From Pegoplata infirma (lineage: Eukaryota; Arthropoda; Insecta; Diptera; Anthomyiidae): DNA of 64,000 nucleotides. Of this stretch, positions 32,961-43,734 are shown piece by piece. Where the stretch lies: positions 13,709,136 through 13,773,135 of the forward strand of contig OY992540.1 in the NCBI GenBank assembly GCA_963921195.1, written 5' to 3'. The notes beneath the pieces were generated by a model. The model made no database searches, had not been told where the DNA came from, and worked only from the letters and a program-made list of their open reading frames with translations. Position 1 is the first letter of the stretch; the number at the start of each line of letters is the position of its first letter. The position numbers and the translations under genes were made by a program.

Positions 32961-33765
32961 AAATTTTGTATAAATAACACTAGTTTACAGAGATTTTTAC
33001 CTACAACCACAGTATAGGGGTATACTCACTTTGTCATTCCGTTTGTAACGCATCAAAATATCGGTCGGGGACCCCATAAAGTATATATATTATTGATCCA
33101 TGATCGATTCTAAGACATTCTATGAATGTCCGTCCGTCCGTCTGTCTGTAGATAACACAATGCAGTCCAAAATAAAGTAGCTAGACTCCTGAAGTTTGGC
33201 ATAAATATGTCTCATGTTCATAGGAAGGTTAAGTTCGTGAATTGGCGAAATCGGGCCAGGGGGAAAAAGTTCCCCCTTGAAGAACTGAACCAACACTAAA
33301 AAAATACACATTTTTTACATGTTTTTTTGTATTTTAGTTGAGTTTGAGTTGAGTTGAGGGTGGCACAGTGGACCAAATGTTGAATCTGGTGCGCAGTTGG
33401 TCGAAAAATGAAGTTTTTACAATATTGAATTAGTATCGCATATATGATTGCACTTTTCCTACCTTACTTAACGCTAATAAAATTTCTTTGTTTATTGCAA
33501 AAACGCCATCGTAGTAGGCAGCCAAACATGAGTAATTAGTTTTTATAAAAAAATTTCTTCAAGTTCTGTGTAGACGTGTTGATTGTTTAAACTGCTATTT
33601 TACGACCGTATTAAGGCAATTTATTAAATTATTTGTTATATTTTAACCTCAAGGAATGTATATTTGAAGCTAATTTGTGTTGTTGTTCGTAAAAAACGTA
33701 AATTAAAAAGAAAGTCCACAATGGAATTATTTTTCAAGCAAACTTGAACTTTGTTAATGAATTTA

Positions 33766-34442
33766 GGGCCTAATTTTGTAAAACGCAACGCGCCTTTTTA
33801 TCTCGCGTTGAACAATTTTCTATTTTGTAAAACGCGAGCACTGAACAGCTGTTTTTCTTGCGTTGACTTACGTGTTTGTAGAACAAATTGTATGGAAAAT
33901 GGAATTTTGTAAAACGCAAGAGAGTGTTTTTTCATCACTTGAAGTGTCAAAATGGTCACTTGAAATTTTGGGCGTTGATGTAACAAATATGCTTTTAAAT
34001 AGCAAAAAATAAATAAATAATGTTGGAATATGTAAATATACAACAAAAAAGTAATAAATGTGTAAAAAAAACTTCTCCGGCAGAAGAAAAACATCGAAAA
34101 TAGCAAAGCGTCTCGTTGTGTTTTTTATTGCTTTTTTCAACTAATTTATGTTACTTTTTTGTTGTTCTCTTTTTTCTCAAATATTCTCTTTGCAGGTGTT
34201 GCCTTATCATATATATGTGTTTCCCCACGATAATGGGTGTGTATCCCCTACAAAATGGGTGGCCAATTTTATTAATTTTAGAATGTCTGGCAACAATGAT
34301 TCAAATATAATTGACATTTCAAGTGATGACGTAAAAATTGAACGCAATAACGTAGTGATTTACAAAATTGCACTTTTTGAGTCTCGCGTTCACGTTAACG
34401 TTGGTGATGCGTTCAACGCGAGTGATTTACAAAATTAGGCCC
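33766..34442. mobile_element. PIF/Harbinger-like MITE, GGGCCTAATTTTG ends
   Basis: The ends GGGCCTAATTTTGTAAA and TTTACAAAATTAGGCCC are perfectly inverted, with TTA duplicates at 33763-33765 and 34443-34445. Subterminal 'gcgttgaac' and 'acgcgag' blocks also mirror each other. Frames inside it show no known domain. Confidence 0.8.
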
Positions 34443-34552
34443 TTAGGAACTAATCCCGCTTACTTCTATAGGGTTTTTACATGATTTCAAAAGAATAGAT
34501 ATTGAGCTCCAAAATTATAAAAAAATTGGCTGCTGGTTTTTGCTGGTTTTTG

Positions 34553-35015
34553 TTTTTCAGTCGATCTAGCGATGTCCGTCCGTCTGTCTGTTTAAAACAC
34601 GATAACTTTCAAACGGCAACTCTGTTGCTGCTGACGCTTGGCATATATATTTTCAATTTTCCTAGTCAGGTTGGTATTTAATATCAGCCAAATCGGTCCA
34701 GTGGTTCAGAAGTTGTAAGCAAAAACCGTGAATTTCAGATTGGTGTACCTTGAATCTACGTTAAAAAAAAACACCTAAACGCTTTAAATGACATTGATGA
34801 GCCACAAAAATATTTTGCTGAGTATTTTTGACATTCTCAAAAATTTTTTAACCCAATGTAAAAGTTTTACAAGCAAAAAAAAATTTTAACTCAAAAAAAA
34901 ATTTTCACTTAAAAAATTTTTTTTTACAGAAATGAGTAAAAAAAATTTTTTTTTTACGTAAAATAAAATATTTCTTTTCTAAACTGTTTAAAAATCTTTT
35001 TTGTGTTAAAAAAAA
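34553..35015 (+). mobile_element. Family D fragment
   Basis: 'cagtcgatctagcgatgtcc', 'gccaaatcggtccagtggtt' and 'gtgaatttcagattggtgta' match the interior of the copies at 43735 and 48236. Both ends are missing. It lies inside the CACAGTGG element. Confidence 0.65.
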
Positions 35016-35364
35016 TTACTTTCTTTGCTTATTATTGGCAATGTTTCAATAAGTGCCACGCCCCTTCAAATACCGCCCACATTAGGACTATATAGAAGCT
35101 CATCTCATTTTCCTTGTGCATTACAAATTTCATGTTTCTAGGTGCTCTCAAAGTCGAATTATACTCTCTTGCACGCTAGATTAAGCATTTGGTCCACTGT
35201 GGGTGGGTTATACAAGCCTAAAATAAGTAAATTTTTTAGGCAAGTCCATGGCGCTCAGACTTAAAATAGTCCATTGTACCGTACCCTGAAAAGAAAGATT
35301 AAGTAAGGGTGATAAAAGGTTGAGAAGAAAAGGAAAGTGCTTGTTCAGAATTTCTCAGTTGCTT

Positions 35365-35600
35365 TCACAAACTTGAGAAAATCAGACAAGGGAAGTCCAT
35401 GGACCGTATCCATAGACAGAATATCAGAACCCAATATCCGCAGTCTAGCCCTTGAGAACGCTGGACAACAACGTAATGTTCAGTTGTGTCATCATCCTCA
35501 AGACAAGCCACGCATAACGGGTCTGATAAGACACCTAATCTCATCATATGACGAGCACAGGCATTGTGTCCCGTAATTAAGCCAGTAAGTCTGTGACAGT
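35365..35600 (-). pseudogene. Non-LTR retrotransposon C-terminal (RNase H/knuckle) fragment
   Basis: The minus strand reads 'MMRLGVLSDPLCVACLEDDD' followed by 'TTEHYVV'. This is the cysteine-containing block after the RNase H domain seen in jockey/I-type polyproteins (RLG...CxxC...E..H). Only about 60 residues are open and the remainder is degraded. It identifies the insertion 33340-35612 as a 5'-truncated retrotransposon on the minus strand. Confidence 0.6.
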
Positions 35601-36060
35601 CTATTCTACTAAATTTTAGTTAAATAAATGAAACATTTGGTATATTTATCGCTATAGGAAGGTGCTCTCAACGTCCCCTACTGACCCCATAACCCCCCCC
35701 CCAAAAAAAAAAATAAAACGCCCCTGAATTTTTTTTTTTTTTTTACATTTTGGAGGGTATAAAAGATTCGGCACAGCCGAATTTAACACTCTCACTTGTT
35801 TTTTATGTATAATCTCCCGCTGAATCCGAAAATGAAGTCCAAAGTTTCAAAAGTAGAACAGTTTTCGAGAAATTGGCAATTTTTTTAAATTTTCAACTTT
35901 AAAAAATGGTTTTACTTAAATAAAAATATCTCCGAACCATCTCGGTGGATTTATTTTTTACATCCTCCACTTAGTGATAGAGGGTACATATAAGTTTGTC
36001 ATTCCTTTTGTAACTTATCAAAATATCGGTCTGGGAACCCATAAAGTATATGGGGCATTC

Positions 36061-38024
36061 CAGGGGCGTATCCAGGATTTTATTTCGGTGGGGGCCCAAC
36101 ATTTATTTTTCAATTTTTTTTTTTTACAAAAAATTTACATAACAGCACATGTTTTAGAATTTTTCTTCATATTTTCCTTACTGAATGTAACACAATCAGA
36201 TTCTTCATTTTTGTGTAAGTTTAAAACTGTTTGGGAAAAAAATTAAAATTTTTTTATATTTTAAAATTTTTTGAGACAAGCATTTTTTTAAAGTGTGAAT
36301 TGTATCAAATGCTGATACATTTTTACAAAGAATATTATTTTTTTTTTCAAAGAATAGTCTAAGATTCTACAACAATTTCCAGTTAAGAAAGTTTTTATTA
36401 TAGAAAAAGCCAAAGACTCTAAATCATATTTCCAAAGGAAAACGCTTCTCGGGAAAAAGTCACTTTAGAAAATGATTCTATAAACATATTCATAAAATAC
36501 TTTTCCAAAAGAAAAGACTCCGATTGTAAGACATTTTCCCAGAAACTGAGATTCTGAAACATATAAGAAAAATAATTCACATTCTGAGACCTTTTTAAAA
36601 AGAAAACAGTATAAAAAGTCATAGATTCTAAAATCTTTTTCCTAAAGAAAAACTCTCGGATTCTGAGAAAATTTTCCTATAGAAAAAGTCTAAGATTTTT
36701 AGACATTTTTCCTATAGAAAAATTTTCTAATTCTGAGACATTTTTCCTATAGAAAGTCTCAGATTCTTATAGAACACGTCTCAGATTCTTCGAAATTTTT
36801 CCTATAGAAAAAGTCTCAGATTCTTTGACATTTTTCCTGTAGAAAATGTCTCAGATTCTCAGACATTTTTTCTACAGAAAATTTCTTAGATTCTGAGACA
36901 TTTTTCCTATCGAAAAAGTCTCAGATGCTTAATGACTTTTCCCATAGAAAAAGTCTCAAAATCTTAGACATTTTTCTATAGAAAAAGTCTCAGATTCTGA
37001 GACATTTTGCCTACTGAGACATTTTTCCTAAAAAAAAGTCTCAAATTCTGAAAAATACTCAGATGAGACATTATTTTTATAGAAAAAGATATTTTTACAA
37101 TAGAAAAAGTCTCAGATTTGGAGCATTTTTCTATACAAACAGTCTCAGCTTGTGTCTCTGAGACATTTTTCCTAAACACAAAATCTTAGATCTTGAGATA
37201 ATTTTCCTTAAGAAAAATTCAATGATTTTGAGACATTTTTCGTAAAAAAAGTATGAGATTCTGAGACATTTTTTCTAGATTGTAAGAAAAATTCTCAGAT
37301 TCAGAGACATTATTCCTATAGAAAGTTCACAGATTCTAAAACATTTTTCATATAGAAAAGCCTCAGATTCTAAGAATTTTTTTTATAGAAAAAATCTCAG
37401 ATTTTGAGACATTTTTCAGATTCAGAGACATTATTCCTATGGAAAATTCTCAGATTCTGAAATATTTTTTATACAGAAAATAATTTGTTATAGAAAAAGT
37501 CTCAGATTCTGAGACATTTCTCCAATAGAAAAAGTCTTAGATTCTGAGAAAAATGCCAATATTTTAAGACATCATTCCTATAGAAAAAGTCTCAGATTCT
37601 TAGACATTTCTCTTATAGAAAGTTTTAGATTCTGAGACATTTGTTTTTTATGAAATAGGCTCGTTCTGACACATTTTTGTAAAAGACAAAGACGCATTTT
37701 AATATTTGACTACAATTGACTTACAATTAGGTCCATTTTTTGTGTACATAAAGCTTCAGGTTCTAAGATATTTTTTCATTGGAATCTTAAGCTGAAACGT
37801 TTCAAATTCTAAGAAAAAATTTTCAGATTTTGAGATTATTTTAACAGAAAAATTTTCTATTTCAAAACATTTTTCTTCCAATAATTTTGGATTCTTGTTT
37901 TTCGAATTTTCTTAAGAAGTTTTTTTATATTGTATTTGTTATTTGATACCAAATCCTGAAATTTGTGAAATCATTTCGGGGGGGGCCCGGGCCCCCGGGC
38001 CCCCCCCCCCTGTATACGCCACTG
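36061..38024. mobile_element. hAT element carrying the palindromic satellite
   Basis: The ends CAGGGGCGTATCCAGG and the inverted CCTGTATACGCCACTG are classic hAT termini. GGGCATTC is duplicated at 36053-36060 and 38025-38032; the uninterrupted site is seen at 47424. No transposase is present. Most of the 1964 bp is a decayed array of the 'TCTCAGATTCTGAGA' hairpin satellite. A run of G/C (37979-38010) lies just inside the right end. Confidence 0.9.
36355..37910. repeat. Diverged palindromic satellite array in hAT
   Basis: Around 40 decayed units of 'tttttcctatagaaaaagtc' plus 'tcagattctgagacat' are present. It is the same motif as the clean 35-bp satellite at 3583-4941 but much older. Unit length and order vary. 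Confidence 0.9.
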
Positions 38025-38032
38025 GGGCATTC

Positions 38033-39240
38033 CATGTCAAATCGGACAATTTGAAATTTTTTTTTTTTTAGATTTTCCCAATTTGTTTACAGTTTATAGT
38101 ACCCCTCGAAAACTCCTTCGTGGTAAAATTTCAGATTTTTTTGATGACCCGTTCAAAAGATATCGAATTGTTAATAATTGGTAATTTGTTCCATTACTGA
38201 AACTTCTTTTACTCATAACTTCTTCAATAATGGTCCAAATTTCAAATTTTTTTCTCAAAATTTTTGTTTTTTTACGTACTTTAAAAAAAAAAATCCCAAA
38301 AAATTCTTAAAAGCGCTCTAGTATGCGATTTTTAAGTTTTAAAATTTAAATCTCATTTTTGAACATGTTTGTACTCTTCGATTTTTTTGAAAATTTTTTG
38401 TGTAAAACTTCTATTGATTCTACAATTTTTTTGCCCAGGAGGATCGTGGGATAACGATTATTACTATTTGGTAAAATTTTTTGAAAAAATTTTGTTGTAA
38501 TTTTTCAATCTTAAAATCATTTCTACTGCTCCAATGGTGCGTCATAGAGGGGTCCTTTATAAGACCGACCCCCATTAATTTTTACGTCTTAACATTTCTT
38601 TGGAACAAACTAATACCCTATCTCCAATTTCTAAGGGGGCTCCCACACAAAACGACATTTTTTTATAATTTGCTTCAACCGCTCTAACTGCCCTAATATT
38701 GCCCTTAGAGCAACAAAATGTATGACCGACCCACAATATTTTTTTAGTCCAAACATTTTCTCTGAACACACCTACCCTCTATCTCTAATTTTGAAGGCGG
38801 TCCCTATACAATTTTTTTTAATTTTTGTAATTTTTTTTTATTTAATCAGCTTCTACAGGTCTAATGGTGCGTCCGAGAGGGGTCATTAGTGAGACCGACC
38901 CCCATTTATTTTTACCCTATAACATTTTTTTAAAACATACCTACGCCTTATCTGCATTCCCTAAGTAGGCTCCCATACAAATAACAGTTGGAGCAAATTT
39001 TATAAAAATGTAATTTTGAATGGAAGCCTACTTAGGGAGTGGAGATAGGGCGTAGGCATGTTTTAAAGAAATGTTGTAGGGTAAAAATAAATGGGGGTCG
39101 GTCTCACTAATGACCCCTCTCGGACGCACCATTGGACCGGTAAAAGCTGATTAAATAAAACAAATTTACAAAAAATAAAAAAAAATTGTATGGGGACCGC
39201 CTTAAAAATTAGAGATAGAGGGTAGGTGTGTTCAGAAAAA
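38033..39240 (+). repeat. Repeat X, copy 1, ending in a large palindrome
   Basis: 38033-38800 matches 47424-48225 closely ('aggaggatcgtgggataacg', 'agaccgacccccattaattt'). 38765-38990 and 39018-39238 are inverted copies of each other, with arms of about 220 bp. Open frames here recur in both copies, but only because the DNA is repeated. No domain was recognised. Confidence 0.8.
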
Positions 39241-39453
39241 ATGGCTGCTGATTGGCATATGTGAACATAATTGAACACCGAATGGTATTTAAACAAATAT
39301 GAACATATTTCTTGACAAAAAAAGAAAAAAATTGCGGAAATTTTTTTTAATTTTTTTTTTTCCTTTTAAATAAAGTTTTTTGAAATAATATTTTTGAAAT
39401 TGTGGAGAGTATCAATACATTCGGCAAAGCCGAATTTAACTTTTTTACTTGTT

Positions 39454-40431
39454 ATACCCTCTACTCTAGTGATGGAGGGTATATATAAGTTTGTCATTCC
39501 GTTTATAACTCATCGAAATATCGGTCTGGGACCCCATAAAGTATATATAAAGTATATATATTCATGATCCCCGAACGATTTTAAGACATTCTAGCGATGT
39601 CCGTCTGTCTGTGAAAATGGTGATCACGGCCAATATATTACACGGAGATGACTGAAACTTAATATATTTATTGGAAGTTCTCCCGAGAAGTTTGGTATTG
39701 CATTTGAGCGATATCGGTTCAGCGGTTCAAAAGTTATGAACGAAAATGTAAGGAAACCTCAAAAATTTTAGTACATTCAACATAACCTAAAAATAGAAAA
39801 TGCTTTAATTCGGCTGCTGATTGACATATGTGAACATAATTGAACATAAAATGGTATTTAAACAAGTACGAACACATTAAAAAAAAAAATCGTGGATTTT
39901 TTTTCGCGGAAATTTTTTTTTCCTTTTAAATAAAGTTTTTTTGCAATAATATTTTTGAAATTGTGGAGGGATACCGATGTTAAGACATTCTAGCGATGTC
40001 CGTCTGTCTGTGGAAATGGTGATCACGGCCAAAATATTACACGGAGATGACTGAAACTTAACATATTTATTGGAAGTTCTCCCGAGCAGTTTGGTATTGC
40101 ATTTAAGCGATATCGGTTCAGCGGTTTAAAATTTATAAACGAAAATGTAAGGGCACCTCAAAAATTTTGTTACATTCAACATAACCTAAAAATACAAAAT
40201 GCTTTAATTCGGATGCTGATTGACATATGTGAACATGATTGAACACCGAATGGTATTTAAACAAGTACAAACAAATTTCTTGACAAAAAAAATAAATCGC
40301 GGATTTTTTTTCGCGGAAATTTTTTTTCAATTTTTTTTTTTGCTTTTAAATAAAGTTTTTTGCAATAATATTTTTGAAATTGTGGAGGGTATCAATACAT
40401 TCGGCAAGGCCGAATTTAACATTTTTACTTG
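39454..40431 (+). mobile_element. Family B head-to-tail pair
   Basis: A first copy starts 'ataccctctactctagtgat' and breaks at about 39970. A second begins mid-element ('taagacattctagcgatgtc') and runs to GGCAAGGCCGAAT and 'tttttacttg'. The two halves are highly similar, which suggests unequal exchange or serial insertion. Confidence 0.8.
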
Positions 40432-41548
40432 TTTTATATATCGTTGTTTCAAATTATTTTAATTAGCTATCAAATGAAAGGTATTTGACAATTTAATTGT
40501 CTATTTACTAATATAATTTTATATTTTTCTATTATTTTTTATTTTATTTTTGTAAATTTAGTACACTTAAATTTTGAAAGAGCGCCAAAATAATTTTTCA
40601 AACAAACACGATGTTTATTTTTCTATTTCTTAAAGAATTTCTTTTAAACTTTTAATAAAATATATTTTTTTCTACTGCAAATCGTTTTTGTGTAAATACC
40701 TACTTCCAAGGTGATTTATATACGAGAATTTAATAAAATAAATTTCTACTAAATTTTTACTACAAATAACAAATAAAAAAAATAAATAAAATGTTGACTC
40801 GAATAAACAGAATGAAAACAAAATAAACAATATCTAATCTAAATAAATAATAATAGGTGAAATATTAAGCACGTGGCGCTAGAATAAATAAAACAAGTAT
40901 TTGAGAATTTTTTTTTCTCCAAGAATTTTTTCTTAAAAATTAATATGGATTAAAATTTAATAAAAAGATGTTTAAAATCAGTTAAAGTTTTCAAAAAATT
41001 AAAAACTTCTTACTGAACAAAGACACATGTATGCGATTTACAATAATTCAAGCAAAATTTTAAGTAATTTTACAATAAGTTAGTTATACTTTTTTTAGTA
41101 AAAAACCTATTTTGCTTAGTTAATTTAAATAAATTAGCATTTTTTTTTAATAAAAACAAAAATATAAATAAATTTAAAACAGAAAAATAATTTTCTTCAA
41201 AATTATTCTAAGAAAATGTCAAAGTTTTAATTAGTAAAAGAAACATAACCTCGAGCTAGAATAAATCTAATCAAAATAAAAAACAAAAATATTTAAATCC
41301 ATTGTATTTAATTTTAATTGTATGTTGATTTTAGTAGAAGCACCTTGATTTTGAAGCACCTTTAATTTGTATTTATATATATATTTTTTAAATTTTTTTA
41401 TTATTAATTTAATTATTATTTTATTGTATTATGTAGCAATAATTACAAATGTTATGGAGCATGTTGTTTTTATTTTTTTTGCATTCATATGCAAGTCCAG
41501 TTTTGTTTACAATTTTTAAGTTACAGTATCATACAAAAATGTACTTTA
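40432..41548. other. AT-rich intronic DNA with a repeat Q copy
   Basis: There is no open frame and no known element except 41185-41290, which matches repeat Q ('aaattattctaagaaaatg', 'acctcgagctagaataaa'). Confidence 0.5.
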
Positions 41549-42028
41549 CAAGTAAAAAATTTAAATTCGACTTTGTCGAATCCAAGAATACCATCCACAA
41601 TGATCAAAATATTTTGAAGTGCAAATGATTTCAAGTGTAAAAACACTTTTGTAGTGATTGAAATTTTTTAACGTAAAACAAAAAAATGTTTACTACAAAA
41701 ATTTAATTTTGAGTTAAAGCTTTTTGAGTCATTTTTGTAAAATAATTTTTTTTGAGTGTTAAATTTTTGAGCTTAAATTTTTTGTGATTTAAATTTTTTG
41801 AGTGTATTTTTTTTGAGTGTACATATTTTTTTTGAGTGTAAATTTTTTTTGAGTGTAAATTTTTTTTGAGTGTAAATTTTTTTTGAGTGTAAATTTTTTT
41901 TGAGTGTAAATTTTTTTTGAGTGTAAATTTTTTTTGAGTGTAAATTTTTTTTAGTGTAAATTTTTTTTGAGTGTAAATTTTTCTTAGAGTGTAAATTTTT
42001 TTTGAGTGGTAACTTTTTTTGTGTGTAA
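41549..42028 (-). mobile_element. Family D element, truncated, with 17-bp array
   Basis: In reverse it starts 'caagtaaaaaatttaa' with ATTCGACTTTGTCGAAT and 'ataccatccac'. Its 'gagtgtaaattttttt' block has grown into about 13 tandem 17-bp copies (41790-42026). It is cut at 42029 by the GCC-rich element. Confidence 0.8.
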
Positions 42029-43707
42029 ATTTCGCCAGTGGGGCACAATCGCCACCCCCATTTATCTCTTAAACTAAAAGAGGTATCAAAATGAGTCAAA
42101 TATGCATTCAACAATGATCTTTCATACTATGAACTTTGACCGTTCTACATTACACGTGAAAGTGGGCAGATGTGTTTTTGTATATTTTAGATGGCTGTGC
42201 CGAATCTTTTATACCCTCCAAAATGTAAAAAAAAAAATAAAAAAAAAAATTGTCAGGGGCGTTTGTTTTTTGGGGGGGGGGGGTGATGTTGGTCAGTGGG
42301 GGCGTTGAGAGCACCTTCCCATCCCGATAAATATAAAAAATGTTTCATTTATTTAACAAAAATACAAAAAAAAAACATGTAAAAAAGTGTATTTTTTCAG
42401 AGGTTTGTTCAGTTCTTCAAGGGGGAACTTTTTTCCCCCTGAGCCGATTTTGCCCATTGACGAACTTAACCTGCCTAGGACCATAAGACATATTCATGCC
42501 AAATTGCAGGAGGCTAGCTCTTTTATTTTGGACTGCATCGTGCCATCTACAGACAGACGGACGGACGGACATTCACAGAATGTCTTAGAATCGATCATGG
42601 ATCAATAATATATATACTTTATGGGATCCCCGACCGATATTTCGGTGCGTTACAAACGGAATGACAAAGTGAGTATACCCCAATACTGTAGTTGGAGGGT
42701 ATAAAAAACTGCAATGAGATTGTTTGTTTTAATAAGTAATAATTGAGTGTAAAAATTTTTATTTTTTGTGAGCGCACGCTTTTGGGCACATTCGCCAGAT
42801 TGAGGATAGGGCAGTTGCCGGCGAATATACCCCATGGGGTACATACGCCACTTAAAATGGGGGTAGTTTCGCCGGCAAAGGTGCCCCATGGGGTCGATAC
42901 GCCACTTAAAATGGGGTAGTTTACTGGCGAATGTACCCCACGTGTAGTATATTTTTTTTGTTTGTTTCAATAAAATTATGTTTTTTTTAATAAAATCATG
43001 TTTTTTAATAAAATCATGTTTTTAAATAAAATTATGTTTTTTTTTTCATAAAATTATGTTTTTAATAACAATTCTTCCGAAAATGATATTGTTAACGAAT
43101 TTGTAGAAATTTTATTTCTTGGCGATTGTGCCCCACCAGCTTGGCGCACGTGCCCCATGGGTGGGGCAGTTTCACCGATTTGGGTTGCTTTAAAAATGTA
43201 AGAAAAATAATAGAAGCCAAACACAAAAATTCCATTTGGAGCACGAATGACATATATAAAGGATTGAGAAGAACGACAGAAATCGATGTGTACTAAAAAA
43301 ATAAAATGTCGAAACAAAAAGGAATTGTGAAAATTGTCAATTTATTTTTTTTTTAATTTGTTTAAAATACAAGAAAATTGTGTAATTTTTTCTATTTTTT
43401 TTTTGAAAATTATTAATTTTTGCTAATTAATCTATAAAAATTAAGTAATTGTTTCTGCTAAAAGTGTGTGAAATTGCAAAAAATAAAAATTAAAAGAAAA
43501 CACCGAAACTTCTCAAAATATTGACATGGCCGACCAGTTGTCCAATCTTACTTAACCTTTATATATCTAAACCGTGATTTGGAGTATACATTTTAAAGCA
43601 AAATTAGGTTGCTTCTTAAATCAACAAGAATTTAGGAAAAACGTCTACCGGTTTAGGTTTTACAGCACTTCAAAAAAAAAAGTGGCGAACGTGCCCCTCT
43701 CTACCTT
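42029..43707. mobile_element. Element with GGCGAATGTGCCCCA repeats
   Basis: The left start 'cgccagtggggcacaatcgc' and the right end 'gtggcgaacgtgcccc' mirror each other. Inside, the motif 'ggcgaatgtaccccatgggg' or its complement 'acgccacttaaaatggggta' recurs at 42793, 42841, 42898 and 43120-43170. A family C element is nested at 42188. It interrupts a family D element. The superfamily is not recognised. Confidence 0.6.
42188..42703 (-). mobile_element. Family C element, ACTTG end lost
   Basis: It begins within the palindrome ('ggctgtgccgaatcttttat'), then 'accctccaaaatg', 'gggggaactttttt' and 'cagacagacggacggacgg', and ends 'ctgtagttggagggtata'. It is about 516 bp. Confidence 0.85.
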
Positions 43708-43734
43708 AAATTTTTTTGAGTGTTAATTTTTTTT

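Larger units (their letters stand above)
33364..35201. mobile_element. Transib-like element with RSS-like CACAGTGG ends
   Basis: The inverted ends are CACAGTGGACCAAATG and CATTTGGTCCACTGTG, continuing imperfectly for about 25 bp. The 5-bp repeat GGTGG lies flush at 33359-33363 and 35202-35206. Five-bp GC-rich duplications and CAC-starting ends are marks of the Transib superfamily, related to RAG1. It has no transposase. A TTA-flanked element and a family D fragment lie inside. Confidence 0.55.
33340..35612 (-). mobile_element. 5'-truncated non-LTR retrotransposon with nested elements
   Basis: A 9-bp direct repeat ATTTTAGTT (33331-33339, 35613-35621) flanks an insertion in a family C element. 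The minus strand near its right end encodes the C-terminal region of a non-LTR polyprotein. Its left side ('gagtttgagttgagttgagg') is the 3' end. A CACAGTGG-ended element (33364-35201) accounts for most of the length. The retrotransposon part is only about 430 bp. Confidence 0.7.
32997..35798 (+). mobile_element. Family C element, split by a retrotransposon
   Basis: The left part (32997-33339) has 'accacagtataggggtatac', the GTCCGTCC core and 'gggggaaaaagttccccc'. The right part (35622-35798) has 'aaataaatgaaacatttgg', 'ggagggtataaaagattcgg', the palindrome ATTCGGCACAGCCGAAT and 'ctctcacttg'. Together they make about 520 bp, a normal length. The insertion is 33340-35612. Confidence 0.85.
35950..39451 (+). 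mobile_element. Family B mosaic split by repeat X and a hAT element
   Basis: The start block 35950-36052 ('catcctccacttagtgatag' to 'cataaagtatat') and the end block 39241-39451 (to GGCAAAGCCGAAT plus 'tttacttg') belong to family B. The middle is repeat X (38033-39240), itself interrupted near its left edge by the hAT element 36061-38024. Confidence 0.7.

Noticed and set aside
33364..35201. A V(D)J-like recombination signal
   Set aside because: There is only a heptamer-like end with a transposon duplication, no nonamer with 12/23 spacing could be shown, and flies lack RAG-mediated recombination.
38481..38687. Open frame conserved with 47881-48123
   Set aside because: The similarity reflects duplication of repeat X as DNA. 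The opposite strand is equally 'conserved', and there is no domain or start context.
41773..42114. Lys/His/Ser-rich 113-residue frame (KKNLHSKK repeats)
   Set aside because: It is a translation of the 17-bp 'gagtgtaaatttttttt' tandem array in a family D element.
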